A DNA stretch of 64,000 bases from Batillaria attramentaria (lineage: Eukaryota > Mollusca > Gastropoda > Batillariidae). The stretch lies in NCBI GenBank assembly GCA_018292915.2, contig JACVVK020000005.1, forward strand, positions 2,731,001 to 2,795,000, in the 5' to 3' direction. Every line of letters begins with the position of its first letter. Position 1 is the stretch's first letter. Of the stretch, positions 30,795-41,879 are shown in pieces. Position numbers and translations under genes: made by a program. The notes beneath the pieces are model-generated. The model worked only from the letters and a program-made list of their open reading frames with translations. It did not search any database and had not been told where the DNA came from.

Positions 30795-31075
30795 GCCCCA
30801 ACACTTTCCCAGCTCCAGTGGCGTTCCCCACAGGATCTGGATGGAAGCCACGGAGGGCTCAGAAGATGGGGTACTTTTTATTGCATGATAACTGAATGAA
30901 GACGAGGATGATGGTCTAATGTTGCTATGGAGGTCCGTTTGGTTTGCGACTGCGGGAAAGGGCCGCATTCCACGCTTCTCGTCATAATTAAACCCGGCGT
31001 TACTCAAGCCGGGGAACTACGACACCTGCGGTGCCCGCCGTGTAATCGTCCACATGATGAGATGTGTCATACCAA
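30795..31075 (-). mobile_element. tSINE-P copy, 3' part, minus strand
   Basis: GCTGCCCCAAC after a T-rich stretch is the inverted poly(A) end. CACGGAGGGCTC, CTATGGAGGTCCGT and CACCTGCGGTGCCCGCCG match the 33.3-kb copy. The tRNA-like head is missing. Confidence 0.88.
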
Positions 31076-31079
31076 ACAA

Positions 31080-31430
31080 CTGCTGAGGGCCGTCGGAGAG
31101 GACTGGTTCTATCCTAGCCCTCTTGTCGTCCTGCCCCCGCTCAAATAGTTGGTTGATTGGGTATGCGGCCTATCCTAGCCACACGCCAACCTCAAGTCTG
31201 GTGACTGGTTGTTGGCTGACAGGACAGTTTGAAAATAGAGAGAGAGAATGCATGACAGGAATCGGTTACGATATACCCCGCATCTAAATATTCATCGTTA
31301 ACCACGTCTCCGATCACCATAAGAGACGTGAACGTGACAAAAAATCTCGGTTGAGTGCAGCCACTTTTGTGGAACATGCTAACAGTTATATTAGAACAGT
31401 CGAACAGCAGCGTCGTCAACAGATATGTAC
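31080..31430. other. No recognisable feature
   Basis: Unique-looking sequence; nothing assigned. Confidence 0.4.
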
Positions 31431-31437
31431 AGCTTGT

Positions 31438-31545
31438 CCCCCCCCCCCCCCCAAATAAAAAAAAAATAAAATAAATAAAATAAAATAAAATAAAAAAAAT
31501 AAAAAAAGAAAAAAAGAAAAAAATATTTAAAAAAATGAAAAAAAT
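31438..31545. repeat. C(15) followed by A-rich AAATA repeats
   Basis: C-run joined to an A-rich tract with AAAAT units, another C-run/A-run pair. Confidence 0.85.
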
Positions 31546-31593
31546 GGCGGCACGTAAAATGGAAGTGACGTTAGTTCGGATTTCCCGTAACTG

Positions 31594-31931
31594 ACTCGGT
31601 TATGACCGACTCGTCTTCAGGGCTGGTCGTTCAGGCATAATCAAGAATGAAGTCACCAGTGTCAGAGGAATAACATTGTGTTGTTTTTGAAAATAGGCTG
31701 TGGCCGGTGACGTGGAAAACCAGAAATACTCTCGTACGCACCAGAGTGAATAGCAAGGTGAAGGTTTGCACATAAAGTAGCGCTTAGCGGCAGCAGGCTT
31801 TCACCGCTTCGTCCTTCAGCACTGCGGCGCCATGGGTGTTTCAGGAAAGATGGATATGCGCGCCGAGGAGAAGTCTGCCATACCATACCATACCATACCA
31901 TACCATGCCAAAAGTGTCGTCATAACCGAGT
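31594..31931. other. Region bounded by a 13-bp inverted repeat
   Basis: ACTCGGTTATGAC (31594-31606) and its complement (31919-31931) bound about 312 bp that also contain (TACCA)n at 31881-31905. This may be a decayed MITE; there is no second copy. Confidence 0.25.
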
Positions 31932-32067
31932 ATTATTATGTGTACATGGGAACGACTGTTTGGGTTTCGCAAACTGGTTCGCCCCTCTTCTCTGTTGTTC
32001 TTTTGATCTTGCTTTGAACTGGTGGTTCGTTTGCTGTTCTTAACACATGGAGGGAACATCTTACAAT

Positions 32068-32200
32068 TTGTGTGTGTGCGTGCGTGCGTGCGTGCGGTCG
32101 TGTGTGTGTGTGCTTGTGCGTGTGTGTGTGTGCTTGTGCTTGTGCGTGTGTGTGTGTGTTTGTGCGTGCGTGCGTGCGTGCATGCGTGCGTGCGTGCCAA
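32068..32200. repeat. GT/TGCG compound repeat
   Basis: Alternating (GT)n and (TGCG)n stretches. Confidence 0.95.
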
Positions 32201-32499
32201 TTTTCCTTGCCGCACCTCTTGTCTCTTCTTTACATGGACCCACCTCTTTCTTCCATTGTTTCTCTCGTTCCTGACCGTGGGATTTCTTCAGATTACAAGT
32301 GCGAGTGTACTCAGACGGTAACGCAATAGCGACACCCAGAATGGGGAGCGGCCAGTGGTGCAGTCACTAAAGACTATAATCTGAAAAGTCTCAGACGGAA
32401 ACCGGATGCTGTTTTAGACAAAGACCTTAAAACGTTGAAGGAAACAAACAAAACAATTGCAACGATACTTTGTCGGCGTACACATTTTTGGACGTGTAA

Positions 32500-32677
32500 T
32501 GTGACGATGATGATGATGACTACAACGACAACAGTGACGACCACGTCTACGACGAAAATGACAACTACGACAATGACGACGACGACAACGACGATGATGA
32601 TGAATCACATTTCTGCTGCGCAATTTTTGACAGTCAACTCATGTGCATTCATACATCACTGACACGCACATGATGAT

Positions 32678-32708
<31 letters not shown>

Positions 32709-32745
32709 ACAACGACGACGACGACAATGATGATGATGATGATAC
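32500..32745. repeat. GAT/GAC trinucleotide-rich tract
   Basis: ATG, ACG and ACA trinucleotides repeat at 32503-32603 and 32668-32745, with GACGAC dominating the second block. Confidence 0.9.
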
Positions 32746-32749
32746 AACA

Positions 32750-33290
32750 CAGACTGAGTGCTCATGGCTTTTGGGGAATGGTCTGGAAAAAATGACAGGA
32801 AAAACTCTGTTGTGGAAATAACCTTTCCACAAACACGATCCCAGAATTGGAAACTGCTATTGTTTGTTTAATGTTTCTTTTCCTGACCAAGAACACGGAC
32901 AACTCCCTCGGTCATCAACTTTGTGTAACCGATACGAACTCACTAATTCTGTTACACCCACTGTGGTTTCGGTTACAGTTACTCTTGTTACTCCTTCTGA
33001 AATTGCTTTTCTCTTTCAGCAACACTCCCAGATTGTACTGTTCCAATCCTTCATTTGTTTTTTCCCCAACCGGCTACTATCGTTTTACCATCTCCTTCAA
33101 TCAGTCTTTGCGTTTGAACTCATTGAAAAAAGTGTCTTGTGAAACACGAAACTTATATTTTTTTTTTTTTAAAGCGTCACGCCGTGGTGAAACTGACACG
33201 TTCTTCAGTTTCAATTCGATGAGTGGACGAATGAAAGCGTGTAATGAGATCGAACAGCGATTTTTTTCAATTGTGAGGATTTTTTTTTTT
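32750..33290. other. No recognisable feature
   Basis: Pyrimidine-rich sequence with T-runs. An open frame of 182 codons (32847-33395) reads into a SINE and has no protein motif, so it is rejected as a gene. Confidence 0.4.
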
Positions 33291-33292
33291 TT

Positions 33293-33783
33293 TCTGCCAC
33301 TGACAACTCTTTGCCGGCTCCAGTGGTATTCCTCCGTGGTAATGGGTGAAATCCACGGAGGGCTCGGAAGCTGGGGCAATTTTTCTTATGCATGATGATG
33401 CAGATAAGGATGATGGTAAGATGATGCTATGGAGGTCCGTGTGGTTTGGGACTGCGGGACAGGGCCGCATTCCACGCTTCCTGTCATAAATATTCCGTAT
33501 ACGAGGCCCGGGAACTACGGCACCTGCGGTGCCGGCCGTGTAATCATCCACATCATAAGACGTGTCGTACCAAGGAAAGCACCCCCAAAGTCGCACCCGT
33601 GAAGTGGGTGAATCTCGGCTGTGTGGCAACAGCCTCCCCACTGGACCCATAGCAAACCCGCTCTGGGTAGGAGCCGACCTACGTACGTAGAACAATCCCG
33701 CTTGCCTCGGCTGGGACTCGAACCCGGGTCTCCCGGTCCATGGTCCGAAGTGCTAACCACAACACTACGGGGGCCGGTGTGAG
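33293..33783 (-). mobile_element. tSINE-P, longest copy with tRNA-like head
   Basis: On the minus strand it starts GCCCCCGTAGTGTTGTGG, TTAGCACTTCGG and the B box CCCGGGTTCGAGTCCCAGCC. A body of about 400 bp follows and it ends near GTTGTCAGTGGCAG. The head is tRNA-like but I cannot name the parent tRNA with confidence. This copy defines the family for the fragments at 6.9, 30.8, 46.0, 57.9 and 60.5 kb. Confidence 0.88.
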
Positions 33784-33903
33784 GAATCATTTTAGTGCTT
33801 TGCGTAACAGTTACACAGGAGAACGCTGACACCGGCATCTGTCGTGTACTCGATACGGGACATTACCAACAGACGTTATCCTCCGTTTCCTAAAATAAAT
33901 AAA

Positions 33904-34223
33904 TTCGGGTCGACCGTCGAGGGTAAATTCTCTCCGGGCACTCCGGCTTCCTCCTCTCTGCTTTGGAAAATGCTCAGCCCACAAAATTCAAAATTAATGC
34001 AATTCTGAAATTCCGAAACTTAAATTGCTGAGCTGGCCCTTCGCACCACAGGATTGTAATGACTGGTGTTCATGTCCAGTGTGTGAGAGAATGCGTGTGA
34101 TTCACGTCAGCGTGCGCGTTGGGCTTAGCTCGCTGCGCTTTGAGCCGAACATTTGGGATAAAGCGCCTATGTTAATGGGATTATCATCATCATCATCATC
34201 ATCATCATTATTATTATTATTAT
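33904..34223 (+). mobile_element. tSINE-L copy 4, 5'-truncated
   Basis: Begins within the body (TCGGGTCGACCGTCGAGG) and continues through CTTCGCACCACAGGATTGTA to TAAAGCGCCTATG and (ATC/ATT)n at 34183-34223. Confidence 0.9.
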
Positions 34224-34238
34224 ATAAAAGTGCGTGGG

Positions 34239-34381
34239 TGGGTGGGGGTGGGTGTTTGGGGGTTTAATGTCCTTTTCCACCACATAGGGTGATATCAAAG
34301 ACGGGGCAACGATGAAAAAGCCAGCACAAATATTTGGCCCCAGCCGGGATCGAACTCACGACCCAAGCATTAGCAAGTCCA
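34239..34381 (-). mobile_element. tSINE-A copy 16, 5'-truncated, perfect 15-bp duplication
   Basis: Minus copy from TGGGTGGGGGTGGGTG to GCATTAGCAAGTCCA. ATAAAAGTGCGTGGG occurs at 34224-34238 and 34382-34396. It inserted next to the tail of tSINE-L copy 4. Confidence 0.95.
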
Positions 34382-34766
34382 ATAAAAGTGCGTGGGAGGG
34401 TGCAGCAATACCTCTTAGGCGTTCCTGGAGTTTTCAGGTTTCTTGTGACAAAAGAGCTTACTGAGGTAAGGCAACCCATCCCAGTCTTTAATCAGCTTCT
34501 TGTATACCACACTTTGAGTCATCGACATGGGTTTTTAGGCAAACCGCGGGGTGTAATTAAAATGGATGACAGTGTTTCCGGTGCTACTCCGCGGCTTCAA
34601 AAGTAGCACTGCCACGACAGAGTGTTTCCAAACAGTAGCACCGAGTGTTTCCTTTTTTTAAGTTTGAGTAGCACCGAGTGCTTCCAACGCACTTCGTTCT
34701 GTCGACGTGAAACTGGGAAAGGGGCCGTTTATGAACCATCCAACCACGTTGACTAACGCGGTACTA

Positions 34767-34995
34767 CAGACTTCAACATAAGTCAAGGACCACTTGCAAA
34801 TTTGGCTAAAATTCCTGAAAGATGTCAGTGCAGCACATGGTGGTTTTTCAGCTTCAGAAAGCTTTGCAGGATGCATTGTTAACCCTTTAACACTTTCACA
34901 GCAAAAAAATGTTGAAAGATTCCTTGATCTCAATTTTTGTGAATTCTTAAAAATTAGACCTGTCTGTCAAGGTCCTTGACTTATGTTGAAGTCTG
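34767..34995. mobile_element. TA-flanked MITE with 25-bp perfect inverted repeats
   Basis: CAGACTTCAACATAAGTCAA plus GGACC (34767-34791) is exactly inverted at 34971-34995. TA sits on both sides (34765-34766 and 34996-34997). The 229-bp length and TA flanks suggest a Tc1/mariner-type non-autonomous element; superfamily is inference. Confidence 0.8.
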
Positions 34996-35144
34996 TACAA
35001 TACACAGACGTGTACCGCATGCGCACATTGCACAGGTGAGAGCAATCAGCGACAAAACATCTGAAGCGGGTTAGCACCAAAAACACCTACGACCATTTTA
35101 ATTGCACCTCGTCTACTGACTCTTCTCTATGTTAGAGACAGGGA

Positions 35145-35330
35145 GTTCAATTCAATTCAATTCAGTTCAAAAAACTTTATTGTCTGTTTAAGAGAGAAGC
35201 TAAAGCAGACAATCTTCTTTGGCCTCACATGATGCTTTGCCACAGATAAGATAAAGTCAAGTCATTACAGATCTTGATGTAGAACTTAAAGGTAAAATAG
35301 GGTTAAACGTTAACTTGAAAATCAAACAAA
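35145..35330 (-). mobile_element. LINE-like 3' end S with (ATTGA)n tail
   Basis: On the minus strand GACAATAAAGTTTTTTGAAC leads into a TGAATTGAATTGAA tail (35147-35166 on the plus strand). AATAAA followed by an ATTGA-type repeat is typical of LINE 3' ends. Confidence 0.65.
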
Positions 35331-35406
35331 CTTCACAAAACAATTTAAAACAAATAAACGTAAATACTCTCAAACTCTAAAACTGTTTAACGAGAAAAAC
35401 AAATCA

Positions 35407-35415
35407 GTCTCTCTC

Positions 35416-35478
<63 letters not shown>

Positions 35479-35540
35479 ATCTATCTATATCTATCTATAT
35501 CTATCTATATCTATCTATATCTATCTATCTATCTATCTCC
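35407..35540. repeat. (CT)n followed by (ATCT)n and ATATCTATCT units
   Basis: CT run to about 35466, then ATCT tetranucleotides with a second-order ATATCTATCTAT pattern. Confidence 0.95.
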
Positions 35541-35768
35541 TTCCTCCACGCACACAAACACAGAGTTGTACGTAGTATTAGCCAATTACTTAGTACCTGG
35601 CCACCCACAGTCAATACATTTACATGGGAGCAGGTACTACACACGTACCAGGATCCGTGGTTATGGACTGGTCAGATCTGTCCATCTACATTTGCACGCA
35701 TTCATTGGCTCAATGCACTGACAGGAACAGTGCTGCGGTAGTGCGTGTATAGAACTCTGATTACGGAG

Positions 35769-35995
35769 TGGCCATCATCATCATTAGCTTGCTTTACGTC
35801 CTATGGCTTTTGGCCCTTAAGGACAAGTTGTTCCTGGCGTGTGACTTTGGCTGCTTGGCTAGGCGAGTGTCTTTGGGGTGTGTGAGGGCTGATTTGCTTA
35901 GCTTTGGGCGACGTCAGAGGATCTCTGCTTGGCTTTTAGGTGCCTGGTCTGGGTTTGTTTTTCAGTGCCTCAGTCTGTTCTGTCATCCGTACTTT
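35769..35995 (-). mobile_element. Retroposon K copy 2
   Basis: CATCATCATTAGCTTGCTTT, CTATGGCTTTTGGCCC and AAGGACAAGTTGTTCC match 50063-50275 and the complement of 10524-10613. The trinucleotide tail is on the left, so the element is on the minus strand. The upstream extent is uncertain; no reverse-transcriptase motif was found. Confidence 0.82.
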
Positions 35996-36171
35996 TGCCT
36001 TTTAGATTATCACTGGGGTGTCCCCCACGGAGTGGCCGGGTCTCTCGAACTATTCGTACACTCGGTGCACTGCAACAAAGGTGTCCGGTGTCCAGAGTGT
36101 ACGGCTCAAATGCGGAGTGTGTAACTCTGGTTCTCTGTAAACAGAGCGAGACTGTCATTATCTGTCGCAGG

Positions 36172-36254
36172 GGAGCCGGGATAGTCGAATGGGTAGAGCG
36201 CTGGACTCTCAAAGCTCGGGTCGTGAGTTTGAATCCTGGCTGGGGCCAAATATT
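36172..36254 (+). mobile_element. tSINE-A 5' half fused to tSINE-L
   Basis: GGGAGCCGGGATAGTCGAAT through GGGCCAAATATTT is the 5' half only. It joins tSINE-L head CGGTGGTCTAGTGG without a gap, so the SINE-A 3' half is missing. Confidence 0.92.
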
Positions 36255-36655
36255 TCGGTGGTCTAGTGGTTAAGACTTAGTCACCAATGCGAGAGGTCAG
36301 GTTCGAGTCCCACTCGGGGCGATGAATTTTTCTTTCTCGTATGTGGCGCCGTTCATTCATGGTCAGGCCGACCGTCGGGGGTTCTCTCCGGGTACTCCGG
36401 CTTCCTCCCCGTCTGCTTTGGAAATGTTAAGCCCACAAAATTAAAAAATAAATGCAATTCTAAAAATTCCGAAACTTAAATTGCTGAGCTGGCCCTTCGC
36501 ACCACAGGATTGTAATGTCTTTATGTCCAGTGTGTGAGAGCATGCGTGTGATTCACGTCAGCGTGCGTGTTGGGTTTAGCTCGCATTGCTTTGAGCCAAA
36601 ATATTTGGGATAAAGCGCCTATATTAGTGCGCTTATTATTATTATTATTATTGAG
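36255..36655 (+). mobile_element. tSINE-L copy 5, full length
   Basis: Head CGGTGGTCTAGTGGTTAAG, B box GGTTCGAGTCCCACTC, body, and an (ATT)n tail at 36633-36653. Confidence 0.94.
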
Positions 36656-36659
36656 ATGA

Positions 36660-37045
36660 ATCTCATTTTTACGCAAGAGCTATGATCCGTACACACTGAC
36701 CCCTCGTGCGCGCCTACCTAGTAAATAATCGAGAACTAACGACTGCGCCCAACATCATGGATTTTTTGTGCTCTGTTTCAGTCAGTCAAACCCCGTCAAC
36801 ACCGGACATGTGATGTACCGTCGTTGTGGCCCGAGTCAAGAACTACCTCAGCTCGCGGAGTTTAACCAGTTCATCGTGGAGAATCTGCGTGGAACTTAAA
36901 CACAAGAGATCCAACGCTTTATGGCTGTCCGACTTGATCAGCTGATGGAAGGAACTGCTCTGGCGGACAACGATCACAGGATGTTGCTCTGTTGACCATG
37001 TAAGTTGGACGTTGGATTCTTGTTTTGTGAAAATGTGTGACAATT
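36660..37045. other. No recognisable feature
   Basis: Unique-looking sequence between tSINE-L and repeat W. Confidence 0.4.
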
Positions 37046-37049
37046 TGCA

Positions 37050-37330
37050 TCACCACTGAAGATACCTAGACAGTGACAGCGTCTGTAATGCTGGCACTGA
37101 GCCAACAGAAAGCGTACTCGATGGCTCGGCGACCAAAATGAGAGCTCCGGTAGTGTAGCATCAGTCGTAGAATTTGAATGTTCGACCGCTGGCGCAAAGC
37201 GTAAACAACGTTGTATCACATTAAGAGCTGTACTAATCATCAAGTTAGAGTATTTCGAGCGTACAGGCGCACTCACGAGCCAAACTGTTCCAAAACATAA
37301 GCTTTAGCAAATATGGAGTTAGCCCGTTTA
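37050..37330. repeat. Repeat W copy 2, uninterrupted
   Basis: Contains ACATTAAGAGCTGTACTAAT (near 37220), the empty counterpart of the SINE insertion at 6636. Confidence 0.88.
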
Positions 37331-37339
37331 AAAAGTCTA

Positions 37340-38010
37340 CGCCTCAATATCACTACGTGTGTCGACAGACCTGCGGTTTCACGGCCAACAGCACAACGCG
37401 TCGTTCTCTGCTTTACTGCACGGGATGTAACCACAGACGTATAGATCTAGATCTATACGTCGATGGATGTAACTGACGTGGTGGTTTGAAGGTGTCGAAT
37501 GAGACATAGAGCTTACATGATTAGTTCGAGTGGTTTACGGCGAAAGACTAACCCCGAAATGATTCGATTCAGTGTTTGTGTAGCTACCGAGCCTCCAGAT
37601 TTTAGCAGGTCAGAAATCTCCATTTCAAGACCACTGACCGATGACGTAACTGGAGTGTGTTTTTGTGAACTCGTAAACCACTGAGTGGGTCAAGTTATGG
37701 AAGGCCATAACTCACACTTTCGCTCTCTGTTTCCTTACTATTTTCGGACGTAAAGCACTCATAGTTAACTCACTGAAAGTTTGCACTGGCGAGTGGTGTA
37801 AAACTCAGAAAACCTGCGACAGCGATAGTTATTTCGATACACACTCCTCCTCAACATCGGTTTTACCCCCCCAGAATAATCAATGTTAGAGAACCGCAAC
37901 GCGTTTACCGCTCGTCATGCAAATAAATACACGTTATACATCGCGCCGATATTTAACAACAGGAAAAACTAATACTGATGACAGCCAGGGTACTGGTACC
38001 AGGGGAGGGA
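37340..38010. other. No recognisable feature
   Basis: Unique-looking sequence. A small palindrome ATCTAGATCTA lies near 37443-37456. Confidence 0.4.
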
Positions 38011-38017
38011 AGAGTGG

Positions 38018-38096
38018 GTCGGTGGGTAGGTGTTTGGGAGTTAGACGCCCTTTTCCACCTCGTATGGGTGGCACCAAAGACGGGGCAACGAGAAAC
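38018..38096 (-). mobile_element. tSINE-A 3' half
   Basis: GTAGGTGTTTGGGAGTTAGA, CCTTTTCCACC and ACGGGGCAACGAG are recognisable; it stops before the B box. Confidence 0.85.
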
Positions 38097-38109
38097 AAGA
38101 TGGCCACCA

Positions 38110-38518
38110 GCCCAATATGTTGTTTCCATTCAATGACCTGCTGCAGTCACAGTCGTAGTCGTTGTGTCATGTATGCAGCCCGCGCGCACACGCCGGAACG
38201 CAAGCTCTCTGACATCAAGCATGCTGACATAAAGAAAGTACTGAAAACCCTTATCGTGCCTCTATGCACTTGCAAAAACCCAAACACATGAGGTCGTGTG
38301 AGCTCGCCTAGCTGGTTGACGTCACAACTTGTTGGCGTATGCGAGGTTCTACATGGGTGAATGAATTCTTGTAATAAAGTCGTTCCCCTTTGACAGAGTT
38401 ACTTCCCGCAGACCTGACTGACAGACGATTGCTTACTGGTATCGGAGAAGAGACCCTCTCTCTCTCTCTCTCGCCTTAGACGCGCGCTTGCGCGCGCACG
38501 CACGCACCCCCCCTCCCC

Positions 38519-38520
<2 letters not shown>
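38110..38520. other. No recognisable feature
   Basis: Unique-looking sequence ending in short CT, CG-rich and C-rich patches. Confidence 0.35.

Positions 38521-38521
<1 letters not shown>

Positions 38522-38550
<29 letters not shown>
38522..38550. repeat. (AC)n microsatellite
   Basis: AC run of about 14 units. Confidence 0.95.
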
Positions 38551-38559
38551 TATGCAAAG

Positions 38560-39285
38560 ACCTTGGAATCAGAAAGACGCGTCACTCCTGCCCTCGTAAG
38601 ATTAGACTCCAGAGTGCAGTCCCTTTTCGGCGGGGCGTGAAAATGTGACTGCTTACACCCAGCGCCATTTTTAAAAATGGCGAATTTTTTTTTTAGAAAA
38701 GCAGAGACTTGTGTGTCATATGATTCGATTTGAAACGAAGTCTTGAATATCCGACCACTTTTCGTTTGGGCAAAATCTTTGCCAGCGGACAATTATTGTT
38801 GCGCTTTGATGGCACTGTTTACGTGGTAGACTGATCCAACAGGATGTGAGTAAACGGCAAGGGGGTTGCACTCTGACAGGCAAGGGTGTTGCACTCTACA
38901 GGCAAGTATTATTGCACGGTGCAGACGATCACGTACCTGCCTTGTGGTGGAATAAGAGACGATTACAAAAGCATACACACCCGTGCTCTAGGACTGAATG
39001 TAATAATAGATCTGTCCATTCAGACAGAGACAGGTTATGTATGTCTCTGATTCAGAAACACGCCTACTTTCACTCTGAAGACAGCCTGCTAATCACTTGC
39101 GCCACTGAGGATCCCTCTGGGTTCAAAGCTGGTCAAGGATGACATAGTGCGCGACCTTGTGTTTGAGAGCACCGAGACAATTTAGGCCCGTCACGGTAGC
39201 GCAGTGAGCGCCATTTCCCCACTGTGCACAGAGGTACTTTCCACTGAAAGACTCTGTGCTCCAGAGAGTGTCGTAAGAGAGACAT
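38560..39285. other. No recognisable feature
   Basis: Unique-looking, with a small duplication of GGCAAGGG(T/G)GTTGCACTCT near 38859-38901. Confidence 0.4.
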
Positions 39286-39290
39286 ATAGC

Positions 39291-39671
39291 GGGACAACGC
39301 GAAGAGTTGTCTGCCCGCATTAGCGCGCATCCTAGATCTGGCCCCTATAGTGACAGCATGGCGGAAAGTGGAAAGCGATCACAAAAGCATGCAATTGTGT
39401 TCTGCGCCGAATTGTTCAAATAACAGACAAATATAAACGGGGAAATACTTCTTTTGGTATTCCTGTTGAAAAACAAACATTTTTTTTTCGCTTTCTTGTC
39501 CAAAAAAAAAAAAAAAAAAAAAAAAAGACCTCAAGTGGTACGTGTGCATGCAGTGTAAACTAACAGTAAACACACGCGGCTGACGCAGATACAGCGTAAT
39601 TTTTTTCCCTGACAACTTTACAAATCACGGTGACTTAAATTGTGCTAGCGTCTACCTGCATCTAAATTCAG

Positions 39672-39710
<39 letters not shown>

Positions 39711-40173
39711 AACAAAATCATCCGGCTGAACTTCGTTCTAACCATTGTAAAACCATATCACAACATAGAATCTGCTGGATCGTCGGTCGCAGATATGATT
39801 AATGCTGAGTTAGCAGGAAGTATTCAGCGGATGCGTCCATCTTTGGATCTCTCGCACATTCGATCTTTCTGTGTTCCGTACTAGTTTTACTTGAACACAT
39901 CGAACGAATACACTGCGTAGCCTACGTACAGCAGTGAAAGCCAAACTAGATCTTTCTTTCGTCCTCCGGAACTTTGAGAGTACTTATGTTTTCCATAGGC
40001 CTAAAACACATGCGAAATATATGGGGGGAGACCACCTGGCAGTCGCTGACATCTTCGTTTTTGTTTATTTTCTTAAAATGTTTTACGGCGGCTAGTGTAG
40101 GGTTGGGTCAAACAACTGCGTAGATCTGCGGGATGCGCGCTAATGCGCGCAGACAACTCTTACGCGTTGTCCC
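39291..40173. mobile_element. Possible foldback element with 42-44 bp inverted ends
   Basis: GGGACAACGCG ... AGAGTTGTCTGC and GCATTAGCGCGCATCC at 39291-39332 are inverted at 40130-40173. Each arm also contains its own small palindrome. About 800 bp of AT-rich interior holds A24 (39501-39525) and (AC)n (39673-39708). Target duplication is unclear; two inverted copies of a short repeat are an alternative. Confidence 0.5.
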
Positions 40174-40179
40174 TCAAAG

Positions 40180-40885
40180 GGAGGTAAGTGAACTATCTTT
40201 ATGTTTCCAAGATCTTTGCATTATGCTTCTGAGTGTGAGTCAGTGGCAAAAACGAAACCCACTGAAATTCCCGCTTTCCACATGTCAAGTTGTAGAGACT
40301 CTTGCGAAAAGATACTGCATTTCGATGCAAAATAATTTCTAGACCATCCCAGAACATGCTGGTGCAGTAACGTCAGTAGATTACGTCACCTTGGAGAGAT
40401 TTCGAGCCTTCCAGTAAGTTGAGGAATGTTCTAGATCTGACGTAAGCAGCCCCCCTGCACAGCGTTCTGGATTCTTCTTCTTTCATGAATTTGTTCTCCG
40501 CGCATATTCTGTTCATAAAGTATTGGAGTTGTAGTCTGTTGTATCCCGTATCATCTCTGCGAGTGCACGATGATGGCGACATAGCATAAGTAAAATACAA
40601 CACCACGTCTCCAAACAGAGGAATTCCGAAAGAAAGTGGCGAGACACCCCCAAGAAAAAACAGCATCACGTCAATCAAACATGACGCACTTACTTTACGT
40701 CAGTGCGCGTGCGTCTCTTCTTCGATGTTTGTGAGGCGTGTGGCTTGCAGAGGAAATGTGCTGTGAGTACAAATTTTCGAGTCAACTGACGATAACGGCT
40801 GCAGTGAATTTTTCTAATTTTTTTGTATATTTTTTATGGCACCCCAGGCTCATTATCTATGTATAGTAGGAGCGATTTTGAGATC
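40180..40885. other. No recognisable feature
   Basis: Unique-looking sequence; no gene or repeat assigned. Confidence 0.4.
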
Positions 40886-40889
40886 TAAA

Positions 40890-41507
40890 GTGTGTTCACC
40901 AGCACTTTCATCAGGTACGGCTTACGCCAAAAGTATAAAAGCGACAACCTCCAAACTTCACTTAGTTGAGAGTCCGTATTCATGCTATCTATGTCCAAAA
41001 AATGGAGTGGTTTAGGTAAATATTACGCCTTTAAACGCCAGAAAGCCACTTATTCTGAAAAGGGCGATAACTCGCAAATCATGTGTGCAATTGTACCTGG
41101 ATCGGGCCTTCTATTCAACAATCTTGATTCATTTAGAAACCCCAAATTTGAAATCGATCGGTTCAGTATTTTCGGAGAAATAGGCATCTGAACTGGGTTC
41201 ACATGCAATGTCAACTCAGGCTCGGTTTACATGAAAACTATAAGAGCGACCATTTTCTAGTAGTGAGTCAATTCAGAGTCCGTATTCAAGCTATCTACTG
41301 CCAAAAAATTGAGTGATTTAAATAAATATTACGCCTGTACACGAAAGACAACCAACTTGTCTCAAAAGGGCGATAACTCCCAAATCACTTAAGCAATCAT
41401 CACACGCTTGAATCGTCTAATGTAACATTTTGATAAATTTGGATACCCCAAATTTGAAGCCATTCGGTTGAGTATTTTCGAAGAAACGGGCCTGGACACA
41501 ATTCACA
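40890..41507 (+). repeat. Repeat V, diverged tandem pair (period about 300 bp)
   Basis: Two units (about 40920-41193 and 41220-41495) share AGTCCGTATTCA(T/A)GCTATCTA, AAATATTACGCCT, AAAAGGGCGATAACTC and CCAAATTTGAA followed by ATCGGTT/TTCGGTT and AGTATTTTCG. Many substitutions and small indels separate them, so the duplication is old. No coding sense. Confidence 0.85.
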
Positions 41508-41756
41508 CACGCACACACACACGCACACACATCCGCACAGACGGCACTCAGTGAGGAGAAGAAGCGCGTTCGGAACAGCATACATGCCAGCATCGATGAC
41601 GCAGGTTTTCTTACGTCATTGTCAGAGTTACACTTGCATAATCGTCTCTGCGGGAGATCGGCAGTGACGTGCGTTTGTACCACAGATGCTTGCCTATGAA
41701 CGTGGAAATTTTAGCCCGTCCTATTATGTTGTTTCCATTACTATGGAAACAACATA

Positions 41757-41862
41757 AAAAAGGACAGTGTAAATATTTGCCGGGGGCCTCAGCCGGGATT
41801 CGAACTCACGACCCGAGCATTGAATGTCCAGTGCTCTACCCTTGGGCTACCCCGGCTCCCCC
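41757..41862 (-). mobile_element. tSINE-A 5' half, minus strand
   Basis: Covers the B box and head (GCCGGGATTCGAACTCACGA to GCTACCCCGGCTCC). The 3' half is replaced by a short AGGACAGTGTAAATATTTGC. Confidence 0.88.
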
Positions 41863-41879
41863 CGAGACTGAGGAGGGAA

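Noticed and set aside
32847..33395. 182-codon plus-strand open frame
   Set aside because: T-rich, Leu/Phe-rich translation that reads into the 3' end of tSINE-P; compositional.
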